This document shows, one piece after another, positions 45,992 through 53,648 of a stretch of DNA of 53,712 nucleotides. Each line of letters begins with the position of its first letter. Within the stretch, counting starts at the first letter, position 1. Below the pieces are notes generated by a model. It was not told where the DNA came from. It worked only from the letters and a program-made list of their open reading frames with translations, and made no database searches. The position numbers and the translations under genes are program-made. This DNA comes from Pseudomonadota bacterium (GTDB taxonomy: Bacteria; Bdellovibrionota_C; UBA2361; OMII01), in assembly GCA_027485595.1 (NCBI GenBank), contig JAIXQT010000113.1:1-53712 (forward strand), given 5' to 3'.

Positions 45992-46083
45992 CCTGGCGGG
46001 CTTGTCTACGGGGCTCTCATGGCGTTTCGTGCGGTTTCTGCCAGACCTGCTGGTATCCCTCCCTTGGATGTGGGGGGAGGGGA

Positions 46084-46147
46084 CCTACCGTCCCCGCAAA
46101 ACATTCAGGATTCGCTCTCGAAAGCTCTTGAACGCAAGTGGCTTCAC
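46084..46147 (+). repeat. 64-bp direct repeat, left copy
   Basis: Identical over at least 64 bases to 53649-53712, where the window ends. It covers the 3' end of a response-regulator gene and one base beyond its stop. Flanking sequence differs immediately outside, so the boundary is sharp. Confidence 0.9.
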
Positions 46148-46305
46148 CAGAAAGTACTTTGCCCCTAACGTAAGAGCCGCTCGGATAATCGGCTCATCAG
46201 AGCAGGAGCTCATCATCACGAAGGGGATGTTTTCCAGTAAGGCGTGTTTTCTGGGACTTGAGAGCGCCCCTCGACATCTCGCAATTGGTCGATACCTCAG
46301 CGGCT
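46085..46305 (-). pseudogene. 3' fragment of a response-regulator gene
   Basis: Reading the minus strand gives a REC-domain C-terminal half: SPRKHALLENIPFVMMSS, then a beta-5 region GAKYFLVKPLAFKSF with the conserved Lys-Pro, ending RERILNVLRGR and TAG. Upstream of about 46300 the frame runs into a stop (cta tag) with no REC N-terminus, so only the 3' part of a response regulator is present. The last 64 bases recur exactly at the right window edge. Confidence 0.75.
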
Positions 46306-46315
46306 ATAGATCAAC

Positions 46316-46636
46316 GTGCCTCTTGGTGTATCACCAGTCGAAGGTCGTCGCTCTTTTGAGAGGGGCAGGCACCCACTGGCGAAGCAATTCGCCTCACGTT
46401 TGGCGTTAAAGTGGGTTCGCCCTGTTGTGAGTTTAAACGGCGATAAAGTGTCATTCCACCGAGCGCTCGAACGGGCATGTGAGGGAAGCGCTCCCGATAT
46501 TAGCTTCATAGCTGGCATCCCAGTGGATAAGCTCCAGTATCACTTGCCACCTTACAGGCAGCATAAGAGTTTAGTTGCTGGGGTGATGGACAGTAACCGC
46601 CCAGCGCGCGACACCGCCTGGGCGGTTATAGGCTAG
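46316..46636 (+). CDS. Hypothetical ORF ending in the miniature element
   Basis: A 106-residue ORF opening at GTG just after the broken end of the response-regulator fragment. Composition looks coding (GDKVSFHRALERACEG, SFIAGIPVDKLQYHLPPY) but no family is recognised. Its TAG stop is the terminal CTAG of the miniature element, so the original gene may have been longer. The sequence just before it (AACCGCCCAG...CTGGGCGGTT) forms a strong hairpin inside the coding region. Confidence 0.4.
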   Translation: MPLGVSPVEGRRSFERGRHPLAKQFASRLALKWVRPVVSLNGDKVSFHRALERACEGSAPDISFIAGIPVDKLQYHLPPYRQHKSLVAGVMDSNRPARDTAWAVIG

Positions 46637-46821
46637 CAGGGTGGTGAAAAATGATTTCCTGTGGCGCCTTTCGATGGGTTGGCTCCAGCTTCGTTGGAGC
46701 CAACGAAAAAATCCTCAACGTATCTCTGTGGATACGCTTACGGTTTGTTCGTCGTCTCCGCCTTGTTTCGCCGAAACCCTCAAAATGCTCACGACGGAAC
46801 CATTTTTCACCACCCTGCTAG
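46633..46821 (+). mobile_element. Miniature inverted-repeat element, complete copy
   Basis: 189 bp with perfect 21-bp terminal inverted repeats starting CTAGCAGGGTGGTGA and ending in its complement. Interior hairpins include GTTGGCTCC/GGAGCCAAC and GTATC/GATAC. No transposase ORF. It is the reference copy of a family with at least three further members in the window. It sits in the accessory island between the response-regulator fragment and the conflict-like gene set. Confidence 0.8.
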
Positions 46822-46874
46822 GAGGTAGACAGCATCTCTCCGAACGAGCGACCAGACCTTGTGGGAGCACATCG

Positions 46875-47447
46875 CTAAGCCGCGAGATCTCCGATCGAAG
46901 TCGTCAATTGAGCTTCAAGCTCCTCCGACTCTTGGAATGCTCCGAAAAGTGAGAGTAGATTTTGGAGCGATGCTATGTCATCAATTCTTTTACCGTTCAA
47001 ATAAATATGGATGTTTTGTGGTGGCAGAGCCCTTTCATTCACCTTAATGACCACTGGCCCAGGTCTCTTTCGGTGCGAGTTGGTTCGACGAAAGAGCCGC
47101 TGAGCAATTGCGGTACCGGCGGCGTCGGAGCCAAACATCTCCTGTATCCACATTGGTTGCTTCGTGAGCGCATAGTCGAGCGAGGCTGCCAGACTTCCCT
47201 TGTCTCCCAGAATGATAGGAAGTTCGTCAGAACTAGATTTTTCAACAAGGACGGATTTTAAGCACAGGACGCACAGCGCACGGACAGCGGAACTAAAATT
47301 AAAAGAGCCAGCGTTTGTGTAGGCACCGGAGGTCTTACCCCGTACGGTGATCCTCGGGGGGCCATCGAAGGGCGGATACAATTTAGTTTGGAAAAGCTCC
47401 GCAGATTCAACGCCTACAAAATGCAACTGAAAAGTTCTCTCGGTCAT
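46875..47447 (-). CDS. Stand-alone copy of the N-terminal domain of the nSTAND protein
   Basis: A 190-residue soluble protein of unknown family. Residues about 45-175 align with residues 40-180 of the large nSTAND protein encoded 1 kb away: both have FNFSSAVRALC/FRWNQAVRAVC, GSLAASLDY, a FGSD-x-x-GT block, RKRPGPVV and a FLNG-or-YLNG strand with SL-LL-LF afterwards. The standalone copy ends 10 residues after that block. GGAGG lies before the ATG at 47447. It faces the operon divergently across 266 bases. It could be a partner, inhibitor or decoy for the large protein. Confidence 0.75.
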   Translation of the reverse strand: MTERTFQLHFVGVESAELFQTKLYPPFDGPPRITVRGKTSGAYTNAGSFNFSSAVRALCVLCLKSVLVEKSSSDELPIILGDKGSLAASLDYALTKQPMWIQEMFGSDAAGTAIAQRLFRRTNSHRKRPGPVVIKVNERALPPQNIHIYLNGKRIDDIASLQNLLSLFGAFQESEELEAQLTTSIGDLAA

Positions 47448-47532
47448 AAGCAGGGACCCTCCAGGGTTTAAGGTTTGTAAGAGAACCTACGTGACTATTG
47501 CTGAAATCTTTCCTGCCACTTCCTCGGAGTCG

Positions 47533-47555
47533 ATTTCCGAGGCGAATTCGGAAAT
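47533..47555. promoter_or_regulatory. Inverted repeat in the divergent promoter region
   Basis: ATTTCCGA and TCGGAAAT form a perfect 8-bp inverted repeat with 7 bases between, the size of a typical dimeric repressor operator. It lies between the divergently transcribed domain gene and the PRTase-led operon. No regulator gene is visible in the window. Confidence 0.45.
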
Positions 47556-47713
47556 GATCCTTTCTTGGGATAGGTATTTATTGTTTAGAGTGTCTTATTC
47601 AGGTCACAAAAAAGGGGAGCGAACACAAAAGCTGGAGTAACCCGAGGGAGGAGTGGAGGTTTCGATGGAATGCCATAAGAGATTGAATTTATGATATTTT
47701 AATTGCCTTCACT

Positions 47714-48469
47714 TTGAGTTTGCGCCGTGTTTACATACCACAAGGTTTTTTGACCTATGCGACACGAGAAGATTCAAGCTTAAAGCCAACCAACCTAGGA
47801 AGGACAATCGCTCACATGCTGGAACCGACCCGTCCCAAACTCTCCGACCAATCATCGATTCAGAAGTGGCACCAGACGTTTAAAGACATCGGTGCAGAGT
47901 GGGAATATCGTGGAGGGGAGTTGTGTGCCCTCTATACTTTGTCGGGCAAAGTTTCTGATTACTACTTCAACAGTGACGTAATCTCAAAGCAGCCACAGTT
48001 GCTTGGTTCGCTATGCAGGGAGGTCTATCTTCCTGAGATGCAGCGGCGGAACATAAGTGTGGATCTCGTCGCAAGCTATCCGCCCTATGGAGTAGCGTTC
48101 GCGAATGCGCTTGCCCAGGAGCTTGGAGTACGGAGCTGTTTCCTCCGATCACTTGCATCTCCTGTTTTTGACCAGGACGTTAAACGTGAGGCTCGGGTTC
48201 TCGTTGTTGCGGATGATATCTTTAGTGGTTCTAGCCTCGTAACAACAATTGGAGCGGCCCTTGCGAGGGAGTGTAAGGTAGCACCTGTAGTTTTCGCTTT
48301 TGGGAATTTTTCCGGTCGCTCCTCAATAGAGGGGTTGGATATTTTTTCTGTCATTAATCGGAGAGTTGAATTGTTTGACGTATCTGAGAGCCCCCTTGTT
48401 GCTAGAGGGGTAAAGGCAATCAACGCCCGGGAGAATTGGGCAGATTTCTTTGCACCTGGAAAAGCTTGA
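47714..48469 (+). CDS. Type I phosphoribosyltransferase-like protein
   Basis: A 251-residue protein with PRTase features: VDLVASYPPYGVAFANALAQELG (substrate loop region) and the PRPP-binding strand-turn VLVVADDIFSGSSLVT, where canonical enzymes have VDDxxTTGxT. It resembles orotate and adenine PRTases in layout but carries an N-terminal extension of about 80 residues. The track start is a TTG at 47714 with no clear ribosome binding site; ATG at 47816 has GGAAGGA 11 bases upstream and is a strong alternative, though residues before it look conserved. It is the first gene of the probable operon, 52 bases before the nSTAND gene. Confidence 0.75.
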   Translation: MSLRRVYIPQGFLTYATREDSSLKPTNLGRTIAHMLEPTRPKLSDQSSIQKWHQTFKDIGAEWEYRGGELCALYTLSGKVSDYYFNSDVISKQPQLLGSLCREVYLPEMQRRNISVDLVASYPPYGVAFANALAQELGVRSCFLRSLASPVFDQDVKREARVLVVADDIFSGSSLVTTIGAALARECKVAPVVFAFGNFSGRSSIEGLDIFSVINRRVELFDVSESPLVARGVKAINARENWADFFAPGKA

Positions 48470-48521
48470 GGTCCTGGGATTTGCCGAGCAGTAAAGCTAA
48501 CTGAATAGAGCACGGAGATTG

Positions 48522-51500
48522 ATGGAACAAGCTATCAGTAAAACCACGCTTACTAGCAAATCAACTCATTTTCCTTATTTAATTCTCAAATTTCTATCTC
48601 ACGATAATCAGGTATTCTTAGAGGCTACAGAGTTTGCGTTCTCAAGGGCCGAGGTCCGTCGGTGTATACGTGGCACCAATTCGGTCATCCCAAATATTGG
48701 GACGTTTCGATGGAACCAGGCGGTTCGAGCAGTTTGTATCTTGGCTCTTCGTTATTTCATCTATCGTGATTCGGACCGTGCCGAAGAACGTTCATTAGTC
48801 GGAGGCGCCGGAAGTCTTGCTGCTTCCCTGGACTATTCCATCGCGAAGAATACGGGGTGGTTATCTGACGTATTCGGGAGTGACTCGAACGGGACGTTGC
48901 TGGTTCGTAAATTGATCACTCGCCAGAATCCGGAGAGAAAGCGCCCAGGACCTGTAGTGGTTGCGTTTACAAAGAACATTCAGGATATGGCCTTCTTTCT
49001 CAATGGGGATGAGCTGGTTGATCCGGGGTCCTTACTGAAGCTCCTACATTTGTTAGAGCCTTCGGAGGGAATTGTGCAAGCAACAGTTCCTGCAGACGGC
49101 AAATCATCCAGGTCACTTGAAGTATATTTAGGTGGACCTTCCTCAGATTCGCTTAAGGATGTCTCGCTAAGTAGCGCTTGTCCCTATAAGGGACTGCTGC
49201 CTTTCAAAGAAAACGACGCATCCATGTACTTTGGAAGAGAAAATGAGACCGAGCATTTGATGGAGACGATCCTTCGAGTGCCATTTGTTGTGGTGTTCGG
49301 ACCATCGGGCATTGGGAAGTCCTCTCTTATTTCGGCCGGACTCATTCCACTTTTAACCTCTGAAGAATCTGTGGCCCCAGTGGTCGTTTCTGCCTGGCGC
49401 TCCATTACGTTTCGTCCCTTGGGTGACCCCACACTAGCTATGGTTGTTAATCTACTCGGTTCGGTGTGTGCCGAGAATGGAGACGTCGTTAAGCAGCGAG
49501 ATGTTGAGGCTCTTTCCGAGGCGCTTAAGAAAGGCGATGCTGGACCGCTACTCACCGCGCTTCGGAGCTCCTGGCGAGGCGCTAGAAACCTGCTCATATT
49601 TGTCGATCAGTTTGAGGAGATCTACACTGCATGCCCCGAGGAGTATCGCCAAGCATTTTATAGAGCCGTTCATGCCCTACTTGAGGCAGACCCGCTGTCC
49701 CGGTTTGTCTGTGCGTTGCGAGCGGATTTCTTTTCAGACTTCCTCTCGTCCGGTCTTGGGCACCACTTGGAGCGTGGAACGTTCCCGTTGCTCCCTATGA
49801 GGCGAGACCAAGTCAAACGAGCGATAGAACTGCCTGCTCTAAAGATGGGACGGCGATTCGAACCGGGACTAGTTGATGCTATTCTTGCTGACGCTGCAGA
49901 GGAGCCAGGCGCTCTACCTCTGGTGCAGTTTGTGCTAGAGCGACTGTGGGAGGACTGCCGCGCGCAGCGGAGCGATATAGCAAAAAGTTCTTACAGTTCT
50001 CTCGGTCGGCTAAGCGGCGCCCTCGCCGCTCATGCAGACAATGTTCTCGCAGGGCTATCTCCACGGGATCGTACAAAAACTCGCAACCTCTTTGGTAGAT
50101 TAGTGCGAGTCGCATTTGACCAAGATGACGTCCGAGATTCTCGCGTCTCGCTAAAGCTCACGCCGGAGCTTTCTACGGAGTTTGGTAAGATCCTTGAAAC
50201 GTTGACTGATGCTCGACTCTTGGTTGTGAGTCGCGAGCCGTCGTCTCAGGCTTCATCTATTGACTTGTCGCATGAAACGATAATTCAGCACTGGGTGACC
50301 TTACGCACCTGGATAGCAGAGGACCGGCGATTTCTATCGTGGCGAAGGAGGATTTCTCCCCTTATAGCTGAACTTGGCGGGCGTGAAGGTAATGTCGAGG
50401 AGTCATTCCTTCTTCGCGGTAAGGCTCTTGAGGAGGCTAAATTCTGGGTAGAGCACGCAGGTGAGCGCCTTTCAGGATTAGAAACTCGGTTCATTCAATC
50501 AAGCATTTCCGCACACAGCCTCGAGGTGAAAGAGCGTCGTCGAGTCGAGATGGAATCTTCCGTCACAGCGTTGCGGTCAGTCAATTTTGGAGATTTGAAG
50601 GACGCATTAAGGGCTCTGCATGTGGCATATCCTGAAGCTCTTGATTACCTCAAGCATATCTCCGAAATAGAAAGGAACGATGAGGCGCGTCTGAGGCTCT
50701 GCATAGCGCGGCTGGCTTATTGTGACCGGTCTCGATCTCTAGTGAGCTATATCCAGCAGCGGGCACTTGCTCTCCCCGTCGAGAGTTTCCTCGCAGTGGT
50801 GGATATTCTAAGACCTCATCGCAAAGCTTTCTTAGGGGCCTTGTGGAGGGCTTTGAGTGACAAGGAACTATCGGAGGCTCAATTTTTAAGGGCGGCTGCT
50901 CTGCTTTCCGAGTTCGACCACACCTCGTCGCGGTGGAAAGCTTTAGTGTACCTACTGGTCCGGAACATCTCTCGTGAACCACCGACAGTGGTCGTTCCCC
51001 TTGGACCGTTATTTCGACCGATTCGTGACCATATGCTTGAGCCCCTGGTGGAGCTATGCACGAAACAAACGGAAGGCGAGGCTAGACGGAGTTCTGCGGC
51101 ATTGCTTCTCGCAATCTTGGGACAGGAAGATGTTCCCCTCATGGCGCGACTCGCTTGCCTGGCCGAGGCGGGACAGTATGCAATCTTCTATGAAACATTA
51201 AATGGAACACCCGAGGCTATTGAAGAGGCAAAAGAATGGTGGTGCAGACGCTTATATTCAGTTTCTACGATGACTCAAAAAGAGTTGGCAGGAACGGTTT
51301 TTAATCTTTGCAAATCAGGGCTAGCAGCCATAGGGATTCCGGCTCTATTCTCTGTGCCATCGAATCTATCTCCTCTATCTGAGTTTATCGGCTTGTGTGT
51401 GACGCATGGACTTGAATTTGAGAGGACTTGGAGCGCAGTCCAGGGCTGCTCCGATCCGCGAACTGTTTATGTTTTATTATTAGCACTCGGAAGCTGCGCA

Positions 51501-52364
51501 AGACCCCCGGAAAATTGGATCGAGGAGCGCTTGCCGTGTCTCATCGAGATTTACCGTGACAATCCTGACGCAGGCATTCACAGCGCTCTTCGATGGCTTT
51601 TCAACATCTGGGGGCGAGGGGAGATTCGAACAAAAATAGACCTAGAGCTGGCGGCGCACGAGGTGGATTGGTCCCGTGGTTGGTTTACCGTCGACATACG
51701 TGGCCTCCCATGTACTTTTATAACCTTCCAAATGTTAGAGGGAACTATAAAGAAACGGTTCGCCATGGCTGTGGCGCCGACTACGCGCGATGAGTTCACA
51801 CATTTCAGGAGCGATTCCGAAATCGGGAAATATGGGCAATATCATCCAGACCCATCATGTCCGGTCGTTGGGGTGTCTTGGTTTGACGCTTTGGAGTACT
51901 GCCGTTGGATGCAAGATAGTGTGCCCGCTACTTTGGGCGTGGAAATTCGACTTCCTCGTGACGACGAGTGGGAGTTTGCTTGTCGACAGGGGACCACTAC
52001 TGAGTTCTTCTTCGGTAGTAACTTGCAGCATTTTCAATTTTTTGGCTGGTATTACGCTAACGCTGTCACTAGCACTAGGCCAGTGGGGACTCTGAGGCCG
52101 AGCCCGTGGGGGTTGTTCGACATGCACGGAAACGTATGGGAATGGATGATGGATGAGTATACTCAGGAGGGAGTGAAGCTAAGAGACTCAAATGATGGAG
52201 TGGAAACCTGCAAAGGAGATAGTAGGCTTCTTCGAGGAGGAGCGTGGTGTGATAGCCCAACGTTGTGCCGAGCTACCGAACGAAGTAATCCACATTGGCC
52301 AACCGATCGCAATCTCATGTTTGGTTTTCGAATTTCATGCGTAGAAAGGTATGTGGCATCTTAA
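48522..52364 (+). CDS. nSTAND NTPase with N-terminal island domain and C-terminal FGE-sulfatase fold
   Basis: A 1280-residue protein. Residues 1-190 are the domain shared with the divergent gene. Residues about 225-640 form an nSTAND-type AAA+ NTPase: CPYKGLLPFKENDASMYFGRENE, Walker A GPSGIGKSS near 260, Walker B LLIFVDQFEE near 356, and the SHETIIQHWVTLRTW winged-helix region. A helical solenoid follows (about 660-1040). The C-terminal 240 residues are an FGE-sulfatase domain: GVSWFDALEYCRWMQ, RLPRDDEWEFACRQG, PWGLFDMHGNVWEWMMDEY, LLRGGAWCDSP and FGFRISC. The FGE catalytic Cys pair is only partly matched (Cys six apart rather than five), so it may sense rather than modify. STAND proteins act as ligand-triggered switches, often in defence. 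Start ATG 48522 has GGAG upstream. Confidence 0.9.
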   Translation: MEQAISKTTLTSKSTHFPYLILKFLSHDNQVFLEATEFAFSRAEVRRCIRGTNSVIPNIGTFRWNQAVRAVCILALRYFIYRDSDRAEERSLVGGAGSLAASLDYSIAKNTGWLSDVFGSDSNGTLLVRKLITRQNPERKRPGPVVVAFTKNIQDMAFFLNGDELVDPGSLLKLLHLLEPSEGIVQATVPADGKSSRSLEVYLGGPSSDSLKDVSLSSACPYKGLLPFKENDASMYFGRENETEHLMETILRVPFVVVFGPSGIGKSSLISAGLIPLLTSEESVAPVVVSAWRSITFRPLGDPTLAMVVNLLGSVCAENGDVVKQRDVEALSEALKKGDAGPLLTALRSSWRGARNLLIFVDQFEEIYTACPEEYRQAFYRAVHALLEADPLSRFVCALRADFFSDFLSSGLGHHLERGTFPLLPMRRDQVKRAIELPALKMGRRFEPGLVDAILADAAEEPGALPLVQFVLERLWEDCRAQRSDIAKSSYSSLGRLSGALAAHADNVLAGLSPRDRTKTRNLFGRLVRVAFDQDDVRDSRVSLKLTPELSTEFGKILETLTDARLLVVSREPSSQASSIDLSHETIIQHWVTLRTWIAEDRRFLSWRRRISPLIAELGGREGNVEESFLLRGKALEEAKFWVEHAGERLSGLETRFIQSSISAHSLEVKERRRVEMESSVTALRSVNFGDLKDALRALHVAYPEALDYLKHISEIERNDEARLRLCIARLAYCDRSRSLVSYIQQRALALPVESFLAVVDILRPHRKAFLGALWRALSDKELSEAQFLRAAALLSEFDHTSSRWKALVYLLVRNISREPPTVVVPLGPLFRPIRDHMLEPLVELCTKQTEGEARRSSAALLLAILGQEDVPLMARLACLAEAGQYAIFYETLNGTPEAIEEAKEWWCRRLYSVSTMTQKELAGTVFNLCKSGLAAIGIPALFSVPSNLSPLSEFIGLCVTHGLEFERTWSAVQGCSDPRTVYVLLLALGSCARPPENWIEERLPCLIEIYRDNPDAGIHSALRWLFNIWGRGEIRTKIDLELAAHEVDWSRGWFTVDIRGLPCTFITFQMLEGTIKKRFAMAVAPTTRDEFTHFRSDSEIGKYGQYHPDPSCPVVGVSWFDALEYCRWMQDSVPATLGVEIRLPRDDEWEFACRQGTTTEFFFGSNLQHFQFFGWYYANAVTSTRPVGTLRPSPWGLFDMHGNVWEWMMDEYTQEGVKLRDSNDGVETCKGDSRLLRGGAWCDSPTLCRATERSNPHWPTDRNLMFGFRISCVERYVAS

Positions 52365-53466
52365 TCGCGCCTCTCATCCGTATGCCATGCATGATGGCAT
52401 CCTTGCAGGACCCAACGCTTTTGGGGTTGTTGCCCAACGAACTGCAGAAAGTCTCCCACAATTTGGATGGAAGTTGCAGGAGGCTAGTGAGGTCATGATA
52501 ATCGGAGCAGGGAGCTCGCTCTATGCTGCTCAATTTGCTCAATCTTTAAGTTGGGAGGTCCTCAAAGGAAAGCATTTAAGGGCTATCTCTTCCAGCGATT
52601 TTGTGGAGTTTTGTCCGGCTCCGTCGCCATCCACTGTAGGTATTTGTGTTTCGCATCGTGGCACCGAGCGGTACACGAGTCAGAGCGTTGAGCGATTCGT
52701 TCGTCTGGGTCAGCGCTGTCTCTACGTTGTGGGACAAAAGGCGAGGTTATCTCATTTGGCAGAAGGTGGATTCGAGGTCCTCGAGACGACCCCACAGGAA
52801 CAGTCACCAGCGCACACGTGGAGCTTTGTCGGCTCCATGGCAGTTCTTTGTGCACTATTGCAGGAACTTAATCCGCGGCATCCACTGCTGCAGCCGAGTA
52901 TGCTTAGCGCCGCCGTTCCGGATGCTTTGGAGGAAATGCTTGTATCCGAAGAGATCATGAAACAGCTGGCGAAGGAATGCACGGGAGCCCGCAAGCTCTG
53001 GATTGTTGGTGCTGGCTCTGATGCTGTCATCGCACGCGAGATTGCATTAAAGATAGTGGAGACATCTTATGTAGTCGCCCAAGGTTATGAATTGGAAGAG
53101 GTGATTCAGGGCCCCTTGCAAGGAGCCGATACGACAGATGTTTTTATCCTGCTTAATCAAAGCAATCGCCTCGGCGATAGAATCAAGTCACTGCGAGAGG
53201 CTCTCGGCATTTTAGGGATTCGGTCTATCGTTTTCTCTAGCACTAGGGATGAGCTGAAGAGGCAATGTGTGGAGGCGACCTCGAACAAGATGAGCACGTT
53301 GGTGTGCATTCCAAGGAGGTTGCCCTATCCATACGTGTCTCTACAAGCTCTCATTCCTTTGCAGTTTTTCGCATACTATTTAGCACTAGCGTGCGGGAGA
53401 CATCCTGACAGCTTCAGGTTGGACGAAGAGCCCTTCCGTCTGGCGAGGGAAAAGCTGCCGGGATGA
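52351..53466 (+). CDS. Double-SIS-domain protein, GlmS-isomerase-like without glutaminase domain
   Basis: A 371-residue protein with two SIS domains (IIGAGSSLYAAQFAQSL and LWIVGAGSDAVIAREIALK). The second aligns with the isomerase part of GlmS: ALKIVETSYVVAQGYELEEVIQGPL against [25 protein letters not shown]. By that alignment Lys485 and Glu488 are kept but ring-opening His504 is Gln, and the C-terminal Lys603 is Arg or shifted. So it is unlikely to make glucosamine 6-phosphate; deglycase, deaminase or sensor roles are possible. The ATG overlaps the end of the nSTAND gene by 14 bases, implying translational coupling. Confidence 0.8.
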   Translation: MWHLNRASHPYAMHDGILAGPNAFGVVAQRTAESLPQFGWKLQEASEVMIIGAGSSLYAAQFAQSLSWEVLKGKHLRAISSSDFVEFCPAPSPSTVGICVSHRGTERYTSQSVERFVRLGQRCLYVVGQKARLSHLAEGGFEVLETTPQEQSPAHTWSFVGSMAVLCALLQELNPRHPLLQPSMLSAAVPDALEEMLVSEEIMKQLAKECTGARKLWIVGAGSDAVIAREIALKIVETSYVVAQGYELEEVIQGPLQGADTTDVFILLNQSNRLGDRIKSLREALGILGIRSIVFSSTRDELKRQCVEATSNKMSTLVCIPRRLPYPYVSLQALIPLQFFAYYLALACGRHPDSFRLDEEPFRLAREKLPG

Positions 53467-53642
53467 GGAATAGTGAGAGCCATTGGATCTGTTTCTCCTT
53501 TGACCGGGGCACGTTGCGTATGCCGGTGAAAGGTAATCAGCATGATGAGGAGGAGTGGAGAGGGAATCAGGACGGGACGTGGGGTCTCGAAAATTACCCA
53601 TATTCGAAACGGAATCCGGCTGCCGGCACAGCTCGATGTTGA
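53463..53642 (+). CDS. Small ATGA-coupled ORF at the island edge
   Basis: A 59-residue ORF, too short for the supplied track, starting at ATG that shares ATGA with the SIS stop. It reads MRNSESHWICFSFDRG and continues with a charged DEEEWRGNQDG stretch. It ends six bases before the right direct repeat, so it may be a gene truncated at the island boundary. No family is recognised; the exact four-base overlap is the main argument. Confidence 0.5.
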   Translation: MRNSESHWICFSFDRGTLRMPVKGNQHDEEEWRGNQDGTWGLENYPYSKRNPAAGTARC

Positions 53643-53648
53643 AGGATG

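Noticed and set aside
45984-46409. 141-residue plus-strand ORF
   Set aside because: It is antisense to the response-regulator fragment, whose minus-strand reading gives a clear REC C-terminus.
51660-52364. FGE domain of the nSTAND protein as an active formylglycine-generating enzyme
   Set aside because: The two Cys near LRGGAWCDSPTLC do not have the spacing of the catalytic pair, so a binding role seems likelier.
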